This document shows positions 8,201 through 14,818 of a DNA stretch of 19,770 nt, in pieces (the first letter of the stretch is position 1; each line of letters begins with the position of its first letter). The translations under genes and the position numbers were made by a program. The notes under the pieces are model-generated. The model searched no databases. It was not told where the DNA came from and worked only from the letters and a program-made list of their open reading frames with translations. Origin of the DNA: UKL13-2 sp040379385 (GTDB lineage: Bacteria > Pseudomonadota > Gammaproteobacteria > Burkholderiales > Usitatibacteraceae). The stretch is from NCBI GenBank assembly GCA_040379385.1, contig JBEILF010000035.1, forward strand, positions 1-19,770. Direction: 5' to 3'.

Positions 8201-8619
8201 GCATGGTCTTTGAAACCCCCGGAGGCGGCATTTATGGCCCAAAGGCGATGCTGATTGACCAAGATGCGGGATCGGGTGGCGATTTCCTGCCGTATGCATT
8301 CAAGCGTATGGGTTTGGGGCCGCTGATTGGTAAGCGCACTTGGGGTGGGCTGATTGGTATCTCTACCAATCCGCCACTGATAGATGGTGGCACCATGTCG
8401 GTTCCGTTCTTCCGTTTCTTCACGCCCGAGAAGGAATGGCGGATCGAGAACGAAGGTGTGGCACCGGATATGGACGTAGAACTCGATCCGACTGAAGTCA
8501 ACCGCGGTCGTGATACACAACTCGATGCAGCCATTCAATCAGTGATGCAACGCATGAGTAGCGACAAGACTCGCGCGAAGCGCCTTGAGCCACCGAAGCC
8601 GGCCACGCTCGGCAAATAA
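5248..8619 (+). CDS. Exported tricorn-like S41 family peptidase (beta-propeller, PDZ, S41 core)
   Basis: A 1123-residue protein related to tricorn protease, a serine peptidase that degrades peptides. The start is GTG 5248: the overlapping ATG at 5246 is followed at once by TGA, and GGAG at 5239-5242 is well spaced. Residues 1-28 look like a signal peptide (hydrophobic core, then NADAQS), so it is probably periplasmic. Residues about 35-550 contain repeated PD40/TolB-type propeller blades (AFSPDGKMIAF, RWSPDGKRIAY, LWSPDGKRVAY, AWSPDGKTMIY, SFSPDSRWLAY). An Ala/Pro-rich linker covers 555-603, a PDZ-like segment about 800-895, and the S41 core the rest, with DDRRNSGG at 955-962, the probable nucleophile S1009 in GSGGD, H787 as the probable catalytic His, and ENEGVAPD at 1067-1074. 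The residue before H787 is Gly where tricorn has Ser. It is a monocistronic-looking gene ending at a strong terminator. The substrate is unknown. Confidence 0.9.
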   Translation: MNITTRLSSALVTLFVVSATGLTTNADAQSGPSVGTMLLRQPAVSRDYLAFVYAGDIWLSDRNGNNPTRLTTHPADELAPAFSPDGKMIAFSARYDGNTDVYVMPISGGQPKRLTWHPAGDTVNGWSNDGKRVLFASSREVANGRSNQLYEVPVAGGFEKKVMEAQAFEGRWSPDGKRIAYRPYRAGHSNNAGWRLHRGGSTPPIWIIDPAANAWERVPATNANDTNPLWVGGDVVFISDRDNVAANLFAYNTQTKAVRQLTREGVWDVRHAAAQGESIVYEVGGRLKELNLKTNAVRELVINITTQAPQARPQYKDAAANITSAFLSATGKRVVVTARGDVFTVPVKDGSTRNVTQTSGVREKDGLWSPDGKRVAYISDAGRKHALVLRDQAGLEPAKSLPLGINGGYFNLLAWSPDGKTMIYADNMLNLYAINLETGTSRIIDNRGRRGPFTVSFSPDSRWLAYITVGDNYLGRVRIHDFTSSKSVTVTDGMSMADSPVFGGSDYLYFTASINAGPSLVGLDMSSQERPVRDGIFAIVLAADGKSPMAPRTADEDDKPAAKTDAPAAPASAPAASATTPAAAPAGVKDAAAATVAKPPKPVRIDFEGIQNRIVALPVAERNYSSLQVASDGALFYLDNRQPGTSSEPPDAESSGNAELVRFSFEERKPKTIKQGLQSFSIGADGKKMLLRYARGKLEIADANEKLDAKPIDTSQVGMLVNPREEWQQIFDEAWWMQKEFFYDAKLHGLDWDAVYKRYQPMVAHVQRREDLNDVLREMIAELQVGHNNVGGGDIHRERPSAVGMLGADFVVDGNRYRIKKIYVGDRWNPFLRAPLAAPGLGVHEGDYLFAVNGQELTSETNLFALFDNTVNKQVTLTVGSDATRKGARNIVVQPIAAEGALRQWHWIESNRAYVDKATNGRVAYVYLPDTGGEGYKYFNRMFFAQVDKDGIIVDDRRNSGGQAANYIIELLGRPYLAGWKDRAGMVFETPGGGIYGPKAMLIDQDAGSGGDFLPYAFKRMGLGPLIGKRTWGGLIGISTNPPLIDGGTMSVPFFRFFTPEKEWRIENEGVAPDMDVELDPTEVNRGRDTQLDAAIQSVMQRMSSDKTRAKRLEPPKPATLGK

Positions 8620-8655
8620 AAGCAAGACGCGCCAAGACGCTTTGATGGCATCAAC

Positions 8656-8681
8656 AAAACGCCACCCAATGGTGGCGTTTT
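8656..8681 (+). terminator. Rho-independent terminator after the S41 peptidase gene
   Basis: AAAACGCCACC (8656-8666) pairs perfectly with GGTGGCGTTTT (8671-8681) around a CAAT loop: an 11-base stem whose 3' side ends in TTTT and continues GTTTG. It lies 36 bases after the peptidase stop. The A-rich 5' side makes it potentially bidirectional, although no gene converges from the right. Confidence 0.85.
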
Positions 8682-8937
8682 GTTTGGGCAAGTATTCATA
8701 ATCCGCCCTCCAACCCAACGCGCGGTGGCGAGCCGTAGTAGATTGTTTCCGCCAACAAGCTACGCAGTGGTATTGCGCGGTTTCTGTGCGTAGTTTCAAT
8801 GCATTTTCGCGGTGGGAGATCGATGTTGGTTGCAGTAATCGTTCATGCGTGCACAAGATTATCGTTTGCTTGAAGCTTGGTGCTTGGTACTGAGTGCTTG
8901 GTGGCCGTAGGTAGCGATGTCCTGAATTGTGAAGCGA
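8682..8937. other. Non-coding spacer upstream of the Ntn amidase gene
   Basis: This is most of a 353-base gap (8620-8972) with no credible gene on either strand. It holds the heptamer repeat at 8868-8902. The minus strand stays open across it, but the translation has no recognisable domain and runs through the peptidase terminator, so it is not called. Confidence 0.5.
8868..8902 (+). repeat. Short tandem heptamer repeat, unit GCTTGGT
   Basis: Three exact copies of GCTTGGT lie at 8875-8881, 8882-8888 and 8896-8902, in register with two diverged copies, GCTTGAA (8868-8874) and ACTGAGT (8889-8895), giving five heptads over 35 bases. The repeat ends about 35 bases before the -10 box of the downstream gene. 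Such heptads may be slippage products or a family of dispersed intergenic repeats; function is unknown. Confidence 0.6.
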
Positions 8938-8943
8938 TATAAT
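8938..8943 (+). promoter_or_regulatory. Likely sigma-70 -10 box for the Ntn amidase gene
   Basis: A perfect TATAAT 30 bases before the ATG at 8973, giving an expected leader of about 20-25 bases that includes the ribosome site GGAG (8962-8965). The -35 is poor: with a 17-base spacer it would be CGATGT (8915-8920). Confidence 0.55.
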
Positions 8944-8972
8944 CATTTCATCCAAAAACGCGGAGTTTCCCC

Positions 8973-10094
8973 ATGCATCTGAAGACCGCTTCACGAGTCA
9001 TCTGCATCGTCTTGACATTCTCCCTTGGGCTAACACCGGCGCTTGCCTGTACCGGCATTTCGCTGAAGTCGGAAGACGGCGCGGTGGTGGTTTCACGCAC
9101 GGTAGAGTGGGCGTTGAGCGATGCGAGACACGACAGCCTAGTGCTGTTTCCGCGTAATCATCTATACACCGCGCAAACTCCCGAGGGATACAACGGCTTG
9201 AGTTGGCGGGGCCGATACGGATTCGTTTCCCTTCGCGCCTACGACCAAGATTATGGCCCGGACGGCTTGAACGAAGTCGGCTTGTATGTGGGCATGTATT
9301 ATTTTCCCGGTTTCGCTGACTTCGCCCCTTACGAAAAATCCGAGGCCAAGCGGTCGGTGAGTGTCGGTGACTGGATGCGCTGGATGTTGTCATCGTTCAA
9401 GACGGTGGCCGAGGTGCGAGCCGCACTTTCGGATGTGAGAGTGGTCAACGTCGAGGACCCAAGATTTGGCGGTGCCGCCCTGCCCTTTCACTGGAAAATT
9501 GCCGACCCAACGGGTGCATCGGTTGTGATTGAGATCATTAACGGCGGTCAGATCAAGGTTCACGAGACCGTGATGGGTGTCGTGACGAATTCACCGACAT
9601 ACGACTGGCACGTGACCAATCTGCGTAATTATCTTGGCCTTCAGCAGGGCCCTAAAGCGGCAGTTACGCTTGACCGTGTGAGTTTGGCCCCGCTGGGGGC
9701 GGGATCGGGTTTGTTGGGCTTGCCGGGTGACTTTACGCCGCCGTCACGCTTTGTTCGTGCCGCCGTGTTTGTCGCCTCCGCACGACCCCTTGCAACCGCC
9801 GAGGACGCGGTGGGTGAATCTTTCCGCATCTTGGACAGCTTCAATATTCCGCTCGGTTCATTGGCGTCCAGCAAGGATCAGGCAAAAGACATCCCTGGAG
9901 CCACACAAATCACCACGGCATCGGATCTAAAAAATCGCGTGTTGTACTTCCACACCATGGCCAACCGGCAAGTGCAAAAGCTTGACTTAAAAGCCGTCGA
10001 TTTTGAGAAGATACCGCAGCAAGTCCTAAACAGTGGCACCAGCCGCAAGCAGGCTATCCGTGACATTACGGTAGATGTGAAGACCAGCCGCTAA
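8973..10094 (+). CDS. Exported choloylglycine hydrolase-family Ntn amidase (linear amide C-N hydrolase)
   Basis: A 373-residue member of the bile salt hydrolase/penicillin V acylase family, which cleaves linear amide bonds with an N-terminal cysteine nucleophile. Residues 1-25 form a signal peptide ending TPALA, and the next residue is C26 (CTGIS), so signal cleavage itself would expose the catalytic Cys. Other active-site positions are visible: R42 in VSRTVEW, E45 where bile salt hydrolases have Asp, N100 in LNEVGL, N206 in VVTNSPTYD, and R259 in PPSRFVRAA. The protein should act in the periplasm. Relatives in Gram-negative bacteria act on penicillin V or acyl-homoserine lactones, and the natural substrate here cannot be told from sequence. 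GGAG 7 bases before the ATG and a TATAAT box point to a single-gene unit. The family is firm, the substrate open. Confidence 0.9.
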   Translation: MHLKTASRVICIVLTFSLGLTPALACTGISLKSEDGAVVVSRTVEWALSDARHDSLVLFPRNHLYTAQTPEGYNGLSWRGRYGFVSLRAYDQDYGPDGLNEVGLYVGMYYFPGFADFAPYEKSEAKRSVSVGDWMRWMLSSFKTVAEVRAALSDVRVVNVEDPRFGGAALPFHWKIADPTGASVVIEIINGGQIKVHETVMGVVTNSPTYDWHVTNLRNYLGLQQGPKAAVTLDRVSLAPLGAGSGLLGLPGDFTPPSRFVRAAVFVASARPLATAEDAVGESFRILDSFNIPLGSLASSKDQAKDIPGATQITTASDLKNRVLYFHTMANRQVQKLDLKAVDFEKIPQQVLNSGTSRKQAIRDITVDVKTSR

Positions 10095-10245
10095 GGCGCA
10101 TTCGATTCGCACGCGTCTGCGCGCTGAGGCCAAAAGTGTTTCATCTCCCGGGAGTTTCCGCGAGAACCTGTTTGTGACCCGGTGAGAGTCCTGTCTCACA
10201 GTATCGCGATAAGCAGAACCTGATTGCGCAGGACGATGCAGAGAA
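10095..10245. other. Spacer downstream of tRNA-Arg with palindrome and repeats
   Basis: No gene is seen. It contains the perfect palindrome CTCCCGGGAG (10145-10154), a 6-base stem-loop GTGAGA/TCTCAC (10182-10199), and two copies of AGAACCTG (10163-10170 and 10215-10222). None is followed by a T run on the minus strand, so no terminator is called for the tRNA transcript. Confidence 0.4.
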
Positions 10246-10322
10246 TGGCACGCCCGACAGGACTCGAACCTGTTACCCCCGGCTTAGAAGGCCGGTGCTC
10301 TATCCAGATGAGCTACGGGCGC
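10246..10322 (-). tRNA. tRNA-Arg (anticodon TCT)
   Basis: 77 bases including an encoded CCA. The acceptor GCGCCCG pairs with CGGGCGT (one G-T pair), with discriminator G. The anticodon stem CCGGC/GCCGG encloses CTTCTAA, anticodon TCT, which reads AGA/AGG. The T-arm contains the canonical GGTTCGAGTCC, and the D-arm AGCTCATCTGGATAGAGC is typical. It follows tRNA-Pro on the same strand, 75 bases away, and both lie downstream of pnp. Confidence 0.95.
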
Positions 10323-10397
10323 GTGGGACTTGGTTGTTCGGCCAACAACGCTGCGGTCAGCGCTGTATCGGCGACCGAAATTTCGAGACTAGAAAAA

Positions 10398-10474
10398 TGG
10401 TCGGAGTGATAGGATTCGAACCTACGACATCTTGCTCCCAAAGCAAGCGCGCTACCGGGCTGCGCCACACTCCG
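10398..10474 (-). tRNA. tRNA-Pro (anticodon TGG)
   Basis: 77 bases including an encoded CCA. The acceptor CGGAGTG pairs fully with CACTCCG, with discriminator A. The anticodon arm CTTGC-TTTGGGA-GCAAG gives anticodon TGG, and the T-arm has GGTTCGAATCC. The D-arm GGCGCAGCCCGGTAGCGC is typical of bacterial tRNA-Pro. It lies after the pnp terminator and is probably co-transcribed with tRNA-Arg. Confidence 0.95.
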
Positions 10475-10542
10475 ACTGATACTGGATAGCCCGTAAGTAT
10501 ACCGCGCTGTCAGCGTGCGTACAACGTCGGGACAAAGAAAAT

Positions 10543-10562
10543 GGGCGCTGTAACAAGCGCCC
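10543..10562 (-). terminator. Rho-independent terminator after pnp
   Basis: GGGCGCT (10543-10549) pairs with AGCGCCC (10556-10562) around a 6-base loop. Read on the minus strand the stem is followed by ATTTTCTTT. It lies 30 bases past the pnp stop and before tRNA-Pro, so the tRNAs need their own promoter or read-through. Confidence 0.8.
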
Positions 10563-10591
10563 TTTCTCTATCGCAATGAATAGCCGCGTTG

Positions 10592-12742
10592 CTAGCGTGG
10601 TTGGTTGTCCGCAGCAGCGGGATCCATGGCCGCTTCCGTGCGTACAGGCTTGGTTGGTGCATCCAGCAGCGCCTTCATCGACAGACGAACACGACCTTTA
10701 TCGTCAGCTTCCATGACCTTCACTTTGACGATCTGGCCTTCTTTCAGATGATCTGAAACGGCGTTCACCCGCTCATGAGCGATTTGTGAGATGTGCAGCA
10801 GACCATCTTTACCCGGCAGTAGTTGAACGATGGCACCGAAGTCGAGTAGACGAACCACCGGGCCTTCGTAAACACGACCAACTTCAATTTCTGCCGCGAT
10901 CGCTTCGATCCGCTGTTTGGCTGCTTCGCCTGCTTCGCCGGACAAACAGGCAATCGAAATAGTACCGTCGTCTTGGATATCGATCTCGGTACCGGTCTCG
11001 CGCGTAATGGCCTGAATCACACTGCCGCCCTTGCCAATAACTTCACGAATCTTGTCGGGATGGATTTTGATCTTGATGATACGCGGCGCAAATTGCGAAA
11101 GCTCTGAACGGGCGCTGGGTACCGCTTGTTTCATCAGCCCCAAGATATGCATGCGACCTTCTTTGGCTTGTTTCAGCGCGACATCCATGATCTCTTTGGT
11201 GATACCCATGATCTTGATATCCATCTGCAGCGCAGTGATACCTGCATCAGTACCGGCAACCTTAAAGTCCATGTCGCCCAAATGATCTTCGTCACCCAAA
11301 ATATCGGTCAACACGGCAAACTTGGCACCGTCCTTGATGAGGCCCATCGCCACCCCGGCAACGTGCGCTTTCATCGGTACACCTGCGTCCATTAGTGATA
11401 AACAACCGCCGCACACCGAAGCCATCGATGATGACCCGTTTGACTCGGTGATCTCCGAGACGACCCGCATCGCGTAACCAAATTCCGCTTCAGTCGGCAA
11501 AACCGCCGCTAATGCACGTTTAGCTAGGCGTCCGTGACCAACCTCCCGGCGCTTCGGCGTGCCGACACGACCCGTTTCGCCAGTCGAGTACGGTGGGAAG
11601 TTATAGTGGAACATGTAACGATCTTTGTACTCGCCTTGCAAGGCGTCGATCACTTGTGAGTCTTTCAGAGAGCCGAGTGTTGCGACCACCAAGGCCTGCG
11701 TTTCGCCGCGGGTAAACAACACCGAGCCATGGGTACGCGGCAACACCGAAGTGCGAATGGAAATCGGACGAACGGTACGCGTATCACGACCGTCAATACG
11801 CGGCTCGCCATTCAAAATCTGGCCGCGAACGATCTTGGATTCAATCGCAAACAACAGCGAGGCGACGGTGTTCTTATCCGGTGCACCTTCAGCACCGGTA
11901 CACAAGGCTGCGATCACACGCTTGTTGATCGCGGAGAGTTGCTCGGAACGAGCACCTTTGGACTTAATGCGGAAGGCTGCATCCAAATCCGCCGCTGCCA
12001 TCGCATTAATCTGATCAATCAGCGCCTGTGGTGGCACGGGTGCGGTCCATGCCCATGGGTCTTTACCGGCTTCGTCTGCCAAGTCAAGGATGGCGTTGAT
12101 CACAGCTTGCTGTTGATCGTGACCAAACATGATGCCGCCCAACATAACCTCTTCCGGCAACTCAAGAGCTTCGGATTCAACCATCAATACTGCCGTGTCG
12201 GTACCGGCAACCACGAGGTTCATTTGCGAGGTTTCTAGCTCGGTCTTGGTTGGGTTGAGGATATATGCACCATCCAGATAGCCGACTCGCGCCGCGCCGA
12301 TTGGGCCTTCAAAAGGGACGCCGGCGAGGGTGACCGCAGCGGACGCACCAATCATCGCGACGATATCGGAATCAATTTCCGGGTCGGATGACAATACGGT
12401 GGCGATGATTTGCACTTCGTTGTAAAACCCATCCGGGAACAGCGGGCGCAGCGGACGGTCGATCAGACGGCTAGTGAGAATTTCTTTCTCAGAAGGGCGA
12501 CCCTCACGCTTAAAGAAGCCACCGGGAATCTTGCCGCCAGCAAAGGTCTTTTCTTGGTAATCCACGGTCAACGGGAAAAAATCCTGACCTTCCTTAGCGT
12601 CGCGGCGTGCCACGCAAGTCACGAGTACAACGGTGTCATCTAGCGAGACCAATACGGCGCCGTCAGCCTGACGAGCAATCTCGCCAGTTTCCAGCGTCAA
12701 CGTATGACGTCCGTATTGCAGTGTTTTTTTAATGGCTTTCAT
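10592..12742 (-). CDS. pnp: Polyribonucleotide nucleotidyltransferase (PNPase)
   Basis: A 716-residue 3'-to-5' exoribonuclease that uses phosphate to release nucleoside diphosphates; it works as a trimer and in the RNA degradosome. The full domain order is present: first RNase PH domain in the N-terminal third (FFPLTVDYQEKTFAGGKIPG), alpha-helical linker, second RNase PH domain with the acidic metal site near residues 484-492 (GDEDHLGDMDF), KH domain 557-616 with GKGG at 570-573, and S1 domain about 622-690 (LLPGKDGLLHIS). The length is normal. The start is ATG 12742, with the ribosome site AAGGGA a few bases upstream inside a GGGAATTCCC palindrome. It follows rpsO, the usual order, but an apparent terminator lies between them. 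Confidence 0.98.
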   Translation of the reverse strand: MKAIKKTLQYGRHTLTLETGEIARQADGAVLVSLDDTVVLVTCVARRDAKEGQDFFPLTVDYQEKTFAGGKIPGGFFKREGRPSEKEILTSRLIDRPLRPLFPDGFYNEVQIIATVLSSDPEIDSDIVAMIGASAAVTLAGVPFEGPIGAARVGYLDGAYILNPTKTELETSQMNLVVAGTDTAVLMVESEALELPEEVMLGGIMFGHDQQQAVINAILDLADEAGKDPWAWTAPVPPQALIDQINAMAAADLDAAFRIKSKGARSEQLSAINKRVIAALCTGAEGAPDKNTVASLLFAIESKIVRGQILNGEPRIDGRDTRTVRPISIRTSVLPRTHGSVLFTRGETQALVVATLGSLKDSQVIDALQGEYKDRYMFHYNFPPYSTGETGRVGTPKRREVGHGRLAKRALAAVLPTEAEFGYAMRVVSEITESNGSSSMASVCGGCLSLMDAGVPMKAHVAGVAMGLIKDGAKFAVLTDILGDEDHLGDMDFKVAGTDAGITALQMDIKIMGITKEIMDVALKQAKEGRMHILGLMKQAVPSARSELSQFAPRIIKIKIHPDKIREVIGKGGSVIQAITRETGTEIDIQDDGTISIACLSGEAGEAAKQRIEAIAAEIEVGRVYEGPVVRLLDFGAIVQLLPGKDGLLHISQIAHERVNAVSDHLKEGQIVKVKVMEADDKGRVRLSMKALLDAPTKPVRTEAAMDPAAADNQPR

Positions 12743-12744
12743 TC

Positions 12745-12754
12745 GGGAATTCCC
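12745..12754. promoter_or_regulatory. Palindrome over the pnp ribosome-binding site
   Basis: GGGAATTCCC is a perfect 10-base palindrome immediately upstream of the pnp start and contains its Shine-Dalgarno-like AAGGGA. It could be chance or a protein/RNA contact; as a hairpin it would have only three G-C pairs. Confidence 0.3.
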
Positions 12755-12905
12755 TTGATGTTTGCAGTGAGATTAGAACTTTGGTGCGGTATCAACGCTC
12801 CACAACGGCTGATCGTGACATTTCAAATCTGCCAAAAGCGCCAACAACCGGGACAACAAAAACGTGAGTGATAAAACCGTAATTTCTTGACGCAAAAAAT
12901 GAAAA

Positions 12906-12938
12906 AGCCCCGCTGCCAATATCTCGGACAGTGGGGCT
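12906..12938 (-). terminator. Terminator after rpsO
   Basis: AGCCCC (12906-12911) pairs with GGGGCT (12933-12938), extended inward by CTG/CAG after one mismatch. On the minus strand the stem is followed by TTTTTC and then ATTTTTT. It lies 21 bases beyond the rpsO stop. As pnp follows on the same strand, it may be only partly efficient, letting some transcripts continue. Confidence 0.75.
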
Positions 12939-12959
12939 AATCTGATTCCGTAACTCCGC

Positions 12960-13226
12960 TTACTTACGCAGGCCGAGTTTGTCGATTAGTGAGCGATAGG
13001 TATCAAGCTTGGTACGCTTGAGGTAATCTAGCAGGCTGCGACGTTTGGACACCATGCGCAGCAGGCCACGTCGACCATGATGATCCTTAACGTGTTTCTT
13101 GAAGTGTTCGGTGAGTTCGTTAATCCGGTTTGTGAGCAGTGCCACCTGCACTTCCGGAGAGCCCGTATCGCCTTTAGCGCGACCGTGCTGTGCAATTACT
13201 TCAGCGGTTCTTACCGTGGTAGTCAT
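12960..13226 (-). CDS. rpsO: 30S ribosomal protein S15
   Basis: An 88-residue small-subunit protein that binds 16S rRNA and nucleates platform assembly. Hallmark blocks are present: DTGSPEVQVALLTNRINELTEHFKKH is recognisable in two halves (residues about 21-46), then KDHHGRRGLLRMVSKRR and the C-terminal IDKLGLRK. The start is the ATG at 13226, giving the family's standard length with AGGA 6 bases upstream. The frame is open to 13301, but that extension lies in the leader and over the promoter and is not conserved-looking. The position before pnp is the classical arrangement. S15 in other bacteria represses its own mRNA through leader structure; the roughly 70-base leader here would allow it, but I did not identify such a structure. 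Confidence 0.97.
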   Translation of the reverse strand: MTTTVRTAEVIAQHGRAKGDTGSPEVQVALLTNRINELTEHFKKHVKDHHGRRGLLRMVSKRRSLLDYLKRTKLDTYRSLIDKLGLRK

Positions 13227-13302
13227 GTCTGATCCTGTCAAATCCAACATCCTTTCGCGGATGATTGCGGCGTTCGGAACAATTCTTACTAGCAGGAGCA
13301 AA

Positions 13303-13332
13303 ATTATAGCCTAAACTCGGTAAAAAACACAA
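13303..13332 (-). promoter_or_regulatory. Likely sigma-70 promoter of rpsO
   Basis: On the minus strand a perfect TATAAT (13303-13308) is preceded 18 bases upstream by TTGTGT (13327-13332), a weak -35 with a T-rich surrounding. It would start transcription near 13295 and give a leader of about 70 bases before the rpsO ATG. This means rpsO need not depend on read-through from truB. Confidence 0.6.
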
Positions 13333-13380
13333 CAAAATCAGGGGTTTCACAACGACTCGCGCCGCCTCGGCGAGACTCAG

Positions 13381-13415
13381 GTAGCAGCGTCACAGTTGCC
13401 GGGGCTGCTTGCTAC
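13381..13415 (-). other. Imperfect hairpin at the end of truB
   Basis: GTAGCAGC (13381-13388) can pair with the GCTGC-TTGCTAC stretch ending at 13415 through a small bulge. It overlaps the truB stop codon. No run of T follows on the minus strand, so it is at best a weak or factor-dependent termination or mRNA-stabilising structure. Confidence 0.3.
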
Positions 13416-14335
13416 AGCTTCATCACCCGGCTCGGAGAAAGTCGCCGTTTGTTCTGGACTTGTTCAATAACGCCAACACCGAGAAAACGCTGGTTCTGAT
13501 TGAATACCGCGTGTTCGCCTAGGGTGTTCGGCGAACTTGCTAGCCCAACCCAACCACCATGCGAAAAAATCCCTCCATCTGCGACGTCCAGCATGATCGC
13601 CGGAAGCGCCGCACATAAGGAACAAGGCGGTCGAAGAAAAGTCTCCAGCGATTCGCCGTTGGCCGCCTCAAGGGTGTCGAGGGACACGGCATCGGCCACA
13701 CGAAAGCCGCCAGTTGCTGTGCGTCTCAGCGCCGTTAAATGGGCACCACAACCGAGCTGCTTACCGATATCCTCTGCCAACACGCGGATGTAGGTACCCT
13801 TACTCACATCAACATCGATGACCAACTCGGCGCCGGACAAGGAGATGAGCTCGATTGCGTAAATGTGGATGCGGCGTGCCGCGCGCTCTACCTCAATTCC
13901 TTTGCGCGCCAGTTCATATAACGGCACCCCCGCTTGTTTGAGTGCTGAATACATCGGCGGGATTTGTGTTTGCTCACCGACAAATTGTTCAAGCACGGCG
14001 GCGGCACGAGCCCCATCAACCTCGACTGGGCCACTTCTTTGGATCACACCTTCGGTGTCACCGGTGGTACTCACTTCGCCAAGTTTTAACGTTGCGCGGT
14101 AGGACTTCTCGGCGTCCAACATGAAGCGGGAAAACTTTGTCGCCTCGCCGAAACAAACCGGTAATAGCCCGGTAGCGAATGGATCTAACGTGCCGGTGTG
14201 GCCGGCTTTCTGGACACGAAAGATTCGCTTGGCTGCCGACATGGCCTGCGTTGATGATCGTCCCGCCGGCTTATCCAGCAGCAATACGCCGTCGAGCTCG
14301 CGGCGAATGACCGGCAGCCGTCGTTCAGTCTTCAT
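13412..14335 (-). CDS. truB: tRNA pseudouridine(55) synthase TruB
   Basis: A 307-residue enzyme that converts U55 in the T-loop of tRNAs to pseudouridine. The N-terminal block LDGVLLLDKPAGRSSTQ and the catalytic motif GHTGTLDPFATGLLPV, with the nucleophile D51, are diagnostic. Further family blocks are KSYRATLKLG, TTGDTEG, QIPPMYSALKQAGVPLYELARKG (split over residues about 120-142) and KGTYIRVLAEDIG. The C-terminus is a PUA-like domain. The length is normal for the family. It starts at an ATG 36 bases after rbfA and ends the rimP-nusA-infB-rbfA-truB run. No strong Shine-Dalgarno is seen, which fits translation following on from rbfA. Confidence 0.97.
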   Translation of the reverse strand: MKTERRLPVIRRELDGVLLLDKPAGRSSTQAMSAAKRIFRVQKAGHTGTLDPFATGLLPVCFGEATKFSRFMLDAEKSYRATLKLGEVSTTGDTEGVIQRSGPVEVDGARAAAVLEQFVGEQTQIPPMYSALKQAGVPLYELARKGIEVERAARRIHIYAIELISLSGAELVIDVDVSKGTYIRVLAEDIGKQLGCGAHLTALRRTATGGFRVADAVSLDTLEAANGESLETFLRPPCSLCAALPAIMLDVADGGIFSHGGWVGLASSPNTLGEHAVFNQNQRFLGVGVIEQVQNKRRLSPSRVMKL

Positions 14336-14371
14336 GGCGGTGGCACACTGCGCACATCGGACGGTGCGACG

Positions 14372-14755
14372 TCACACGGCCACATCCTTGCTGTCGCGCG
14401 GATGTTTGGCATCATCGGCCACTGCGTCGCTGATGAGTTTGGAAAGCTGCACCCCACGTTCAATGGAGTGGTCGACTTCAAAGTGCAGTGCCGGCACGGT
14501 GCGAATTGTCAGCCGTTTCGCCAACTGCATGCGAAGGAAGCCGGCGGCACTGTTAAGCCCGCGCCTGCATGATTCGGCCTGCGCCTCGTTGCCGAGTTGG
14601 GTAAAAAATATCTTGGCGTGTGAGTTATCGCTCGCCAGTTCAACACCAGTCAGCGTCACCATGGAGACGCGCGGATCACGCAGCTCCAGCCGAATGAATT
14701 CTGAAACTTCGCGCTGTATCTGATCCGCGATTTTGCGATTACGTGCGTCTGACAC
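14372..14755 (-). CDS. rbfA: 30S ribosome-binding factor RbfA
   Basis: A 127-residue single-KH-domain protein that binds the immature 30S subunit near helix 1 of 16S rRNA and is needed for late maturation and cold growth. The family pattern is seen in the N-terminal helix (IADQIQREVSEFIRLEL), then DPRVSMVTLTGVELASD and AKIFFT, followed by LNSAAGFLRMQLAKRL and VPALHFEVDHSIERG. The start codon is GTG (14753-14755), giving MSDARNRKIAD, a normal N-terminus. It sits 63 bases after infB and 36 bases before truB, the standard operon position. The C-terminal tail past residue 112 is short and variable. Confidence 0.97.
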   Translation of the reverse strand: MSDARNRKIADQIQREVSEFIRLELRDPRVSMVTLTGVELASDNSHAKIFFTQLGNEAQAESCRRGLNSAAGFLRMQLAKRLTIRTVPALHFEVDHSIERGVQLSKLISDAVADDAKHPRDSKDVAV

Positions 14756-14818
14756 GGCGTTTTACTCCCGCCCGATGGCGATCCCTCGGGCAATCTATGC
14801 GTTGACGATCACCGCTTG

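Noticed and set aside
8539..8994. Minus-strand open frame of 151 codons across the gap before the Ntn amidase gene
   Set aside because: It runs through the peptidase terminator and the heptamer repeat, overlaps both flanking genes, and its translation has no recognisable domain.
10182..10199. GTGAGA/TCTCAC stem-loop as terminator of the tRNA transcript
   Set aside because: On the minus strand it is followed by CGGGTCAC rather than a T run.
10224..10489. Short plus-strand open frames over the tRNA genes
   Set aside because: They are antisense to two clearly folded tRNAs. Peptides such as RPTGLEPVTPG and GVIGFEPTTSC are typical false translations of tRNA complements.
13227..13301. 25-residue N-terminal extension of S15
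   Set aside because: S15 is normally about 89 residues. The extension lies in the leader next to the TATAAT box, and the ATG at 13226 has its own AGGA site.
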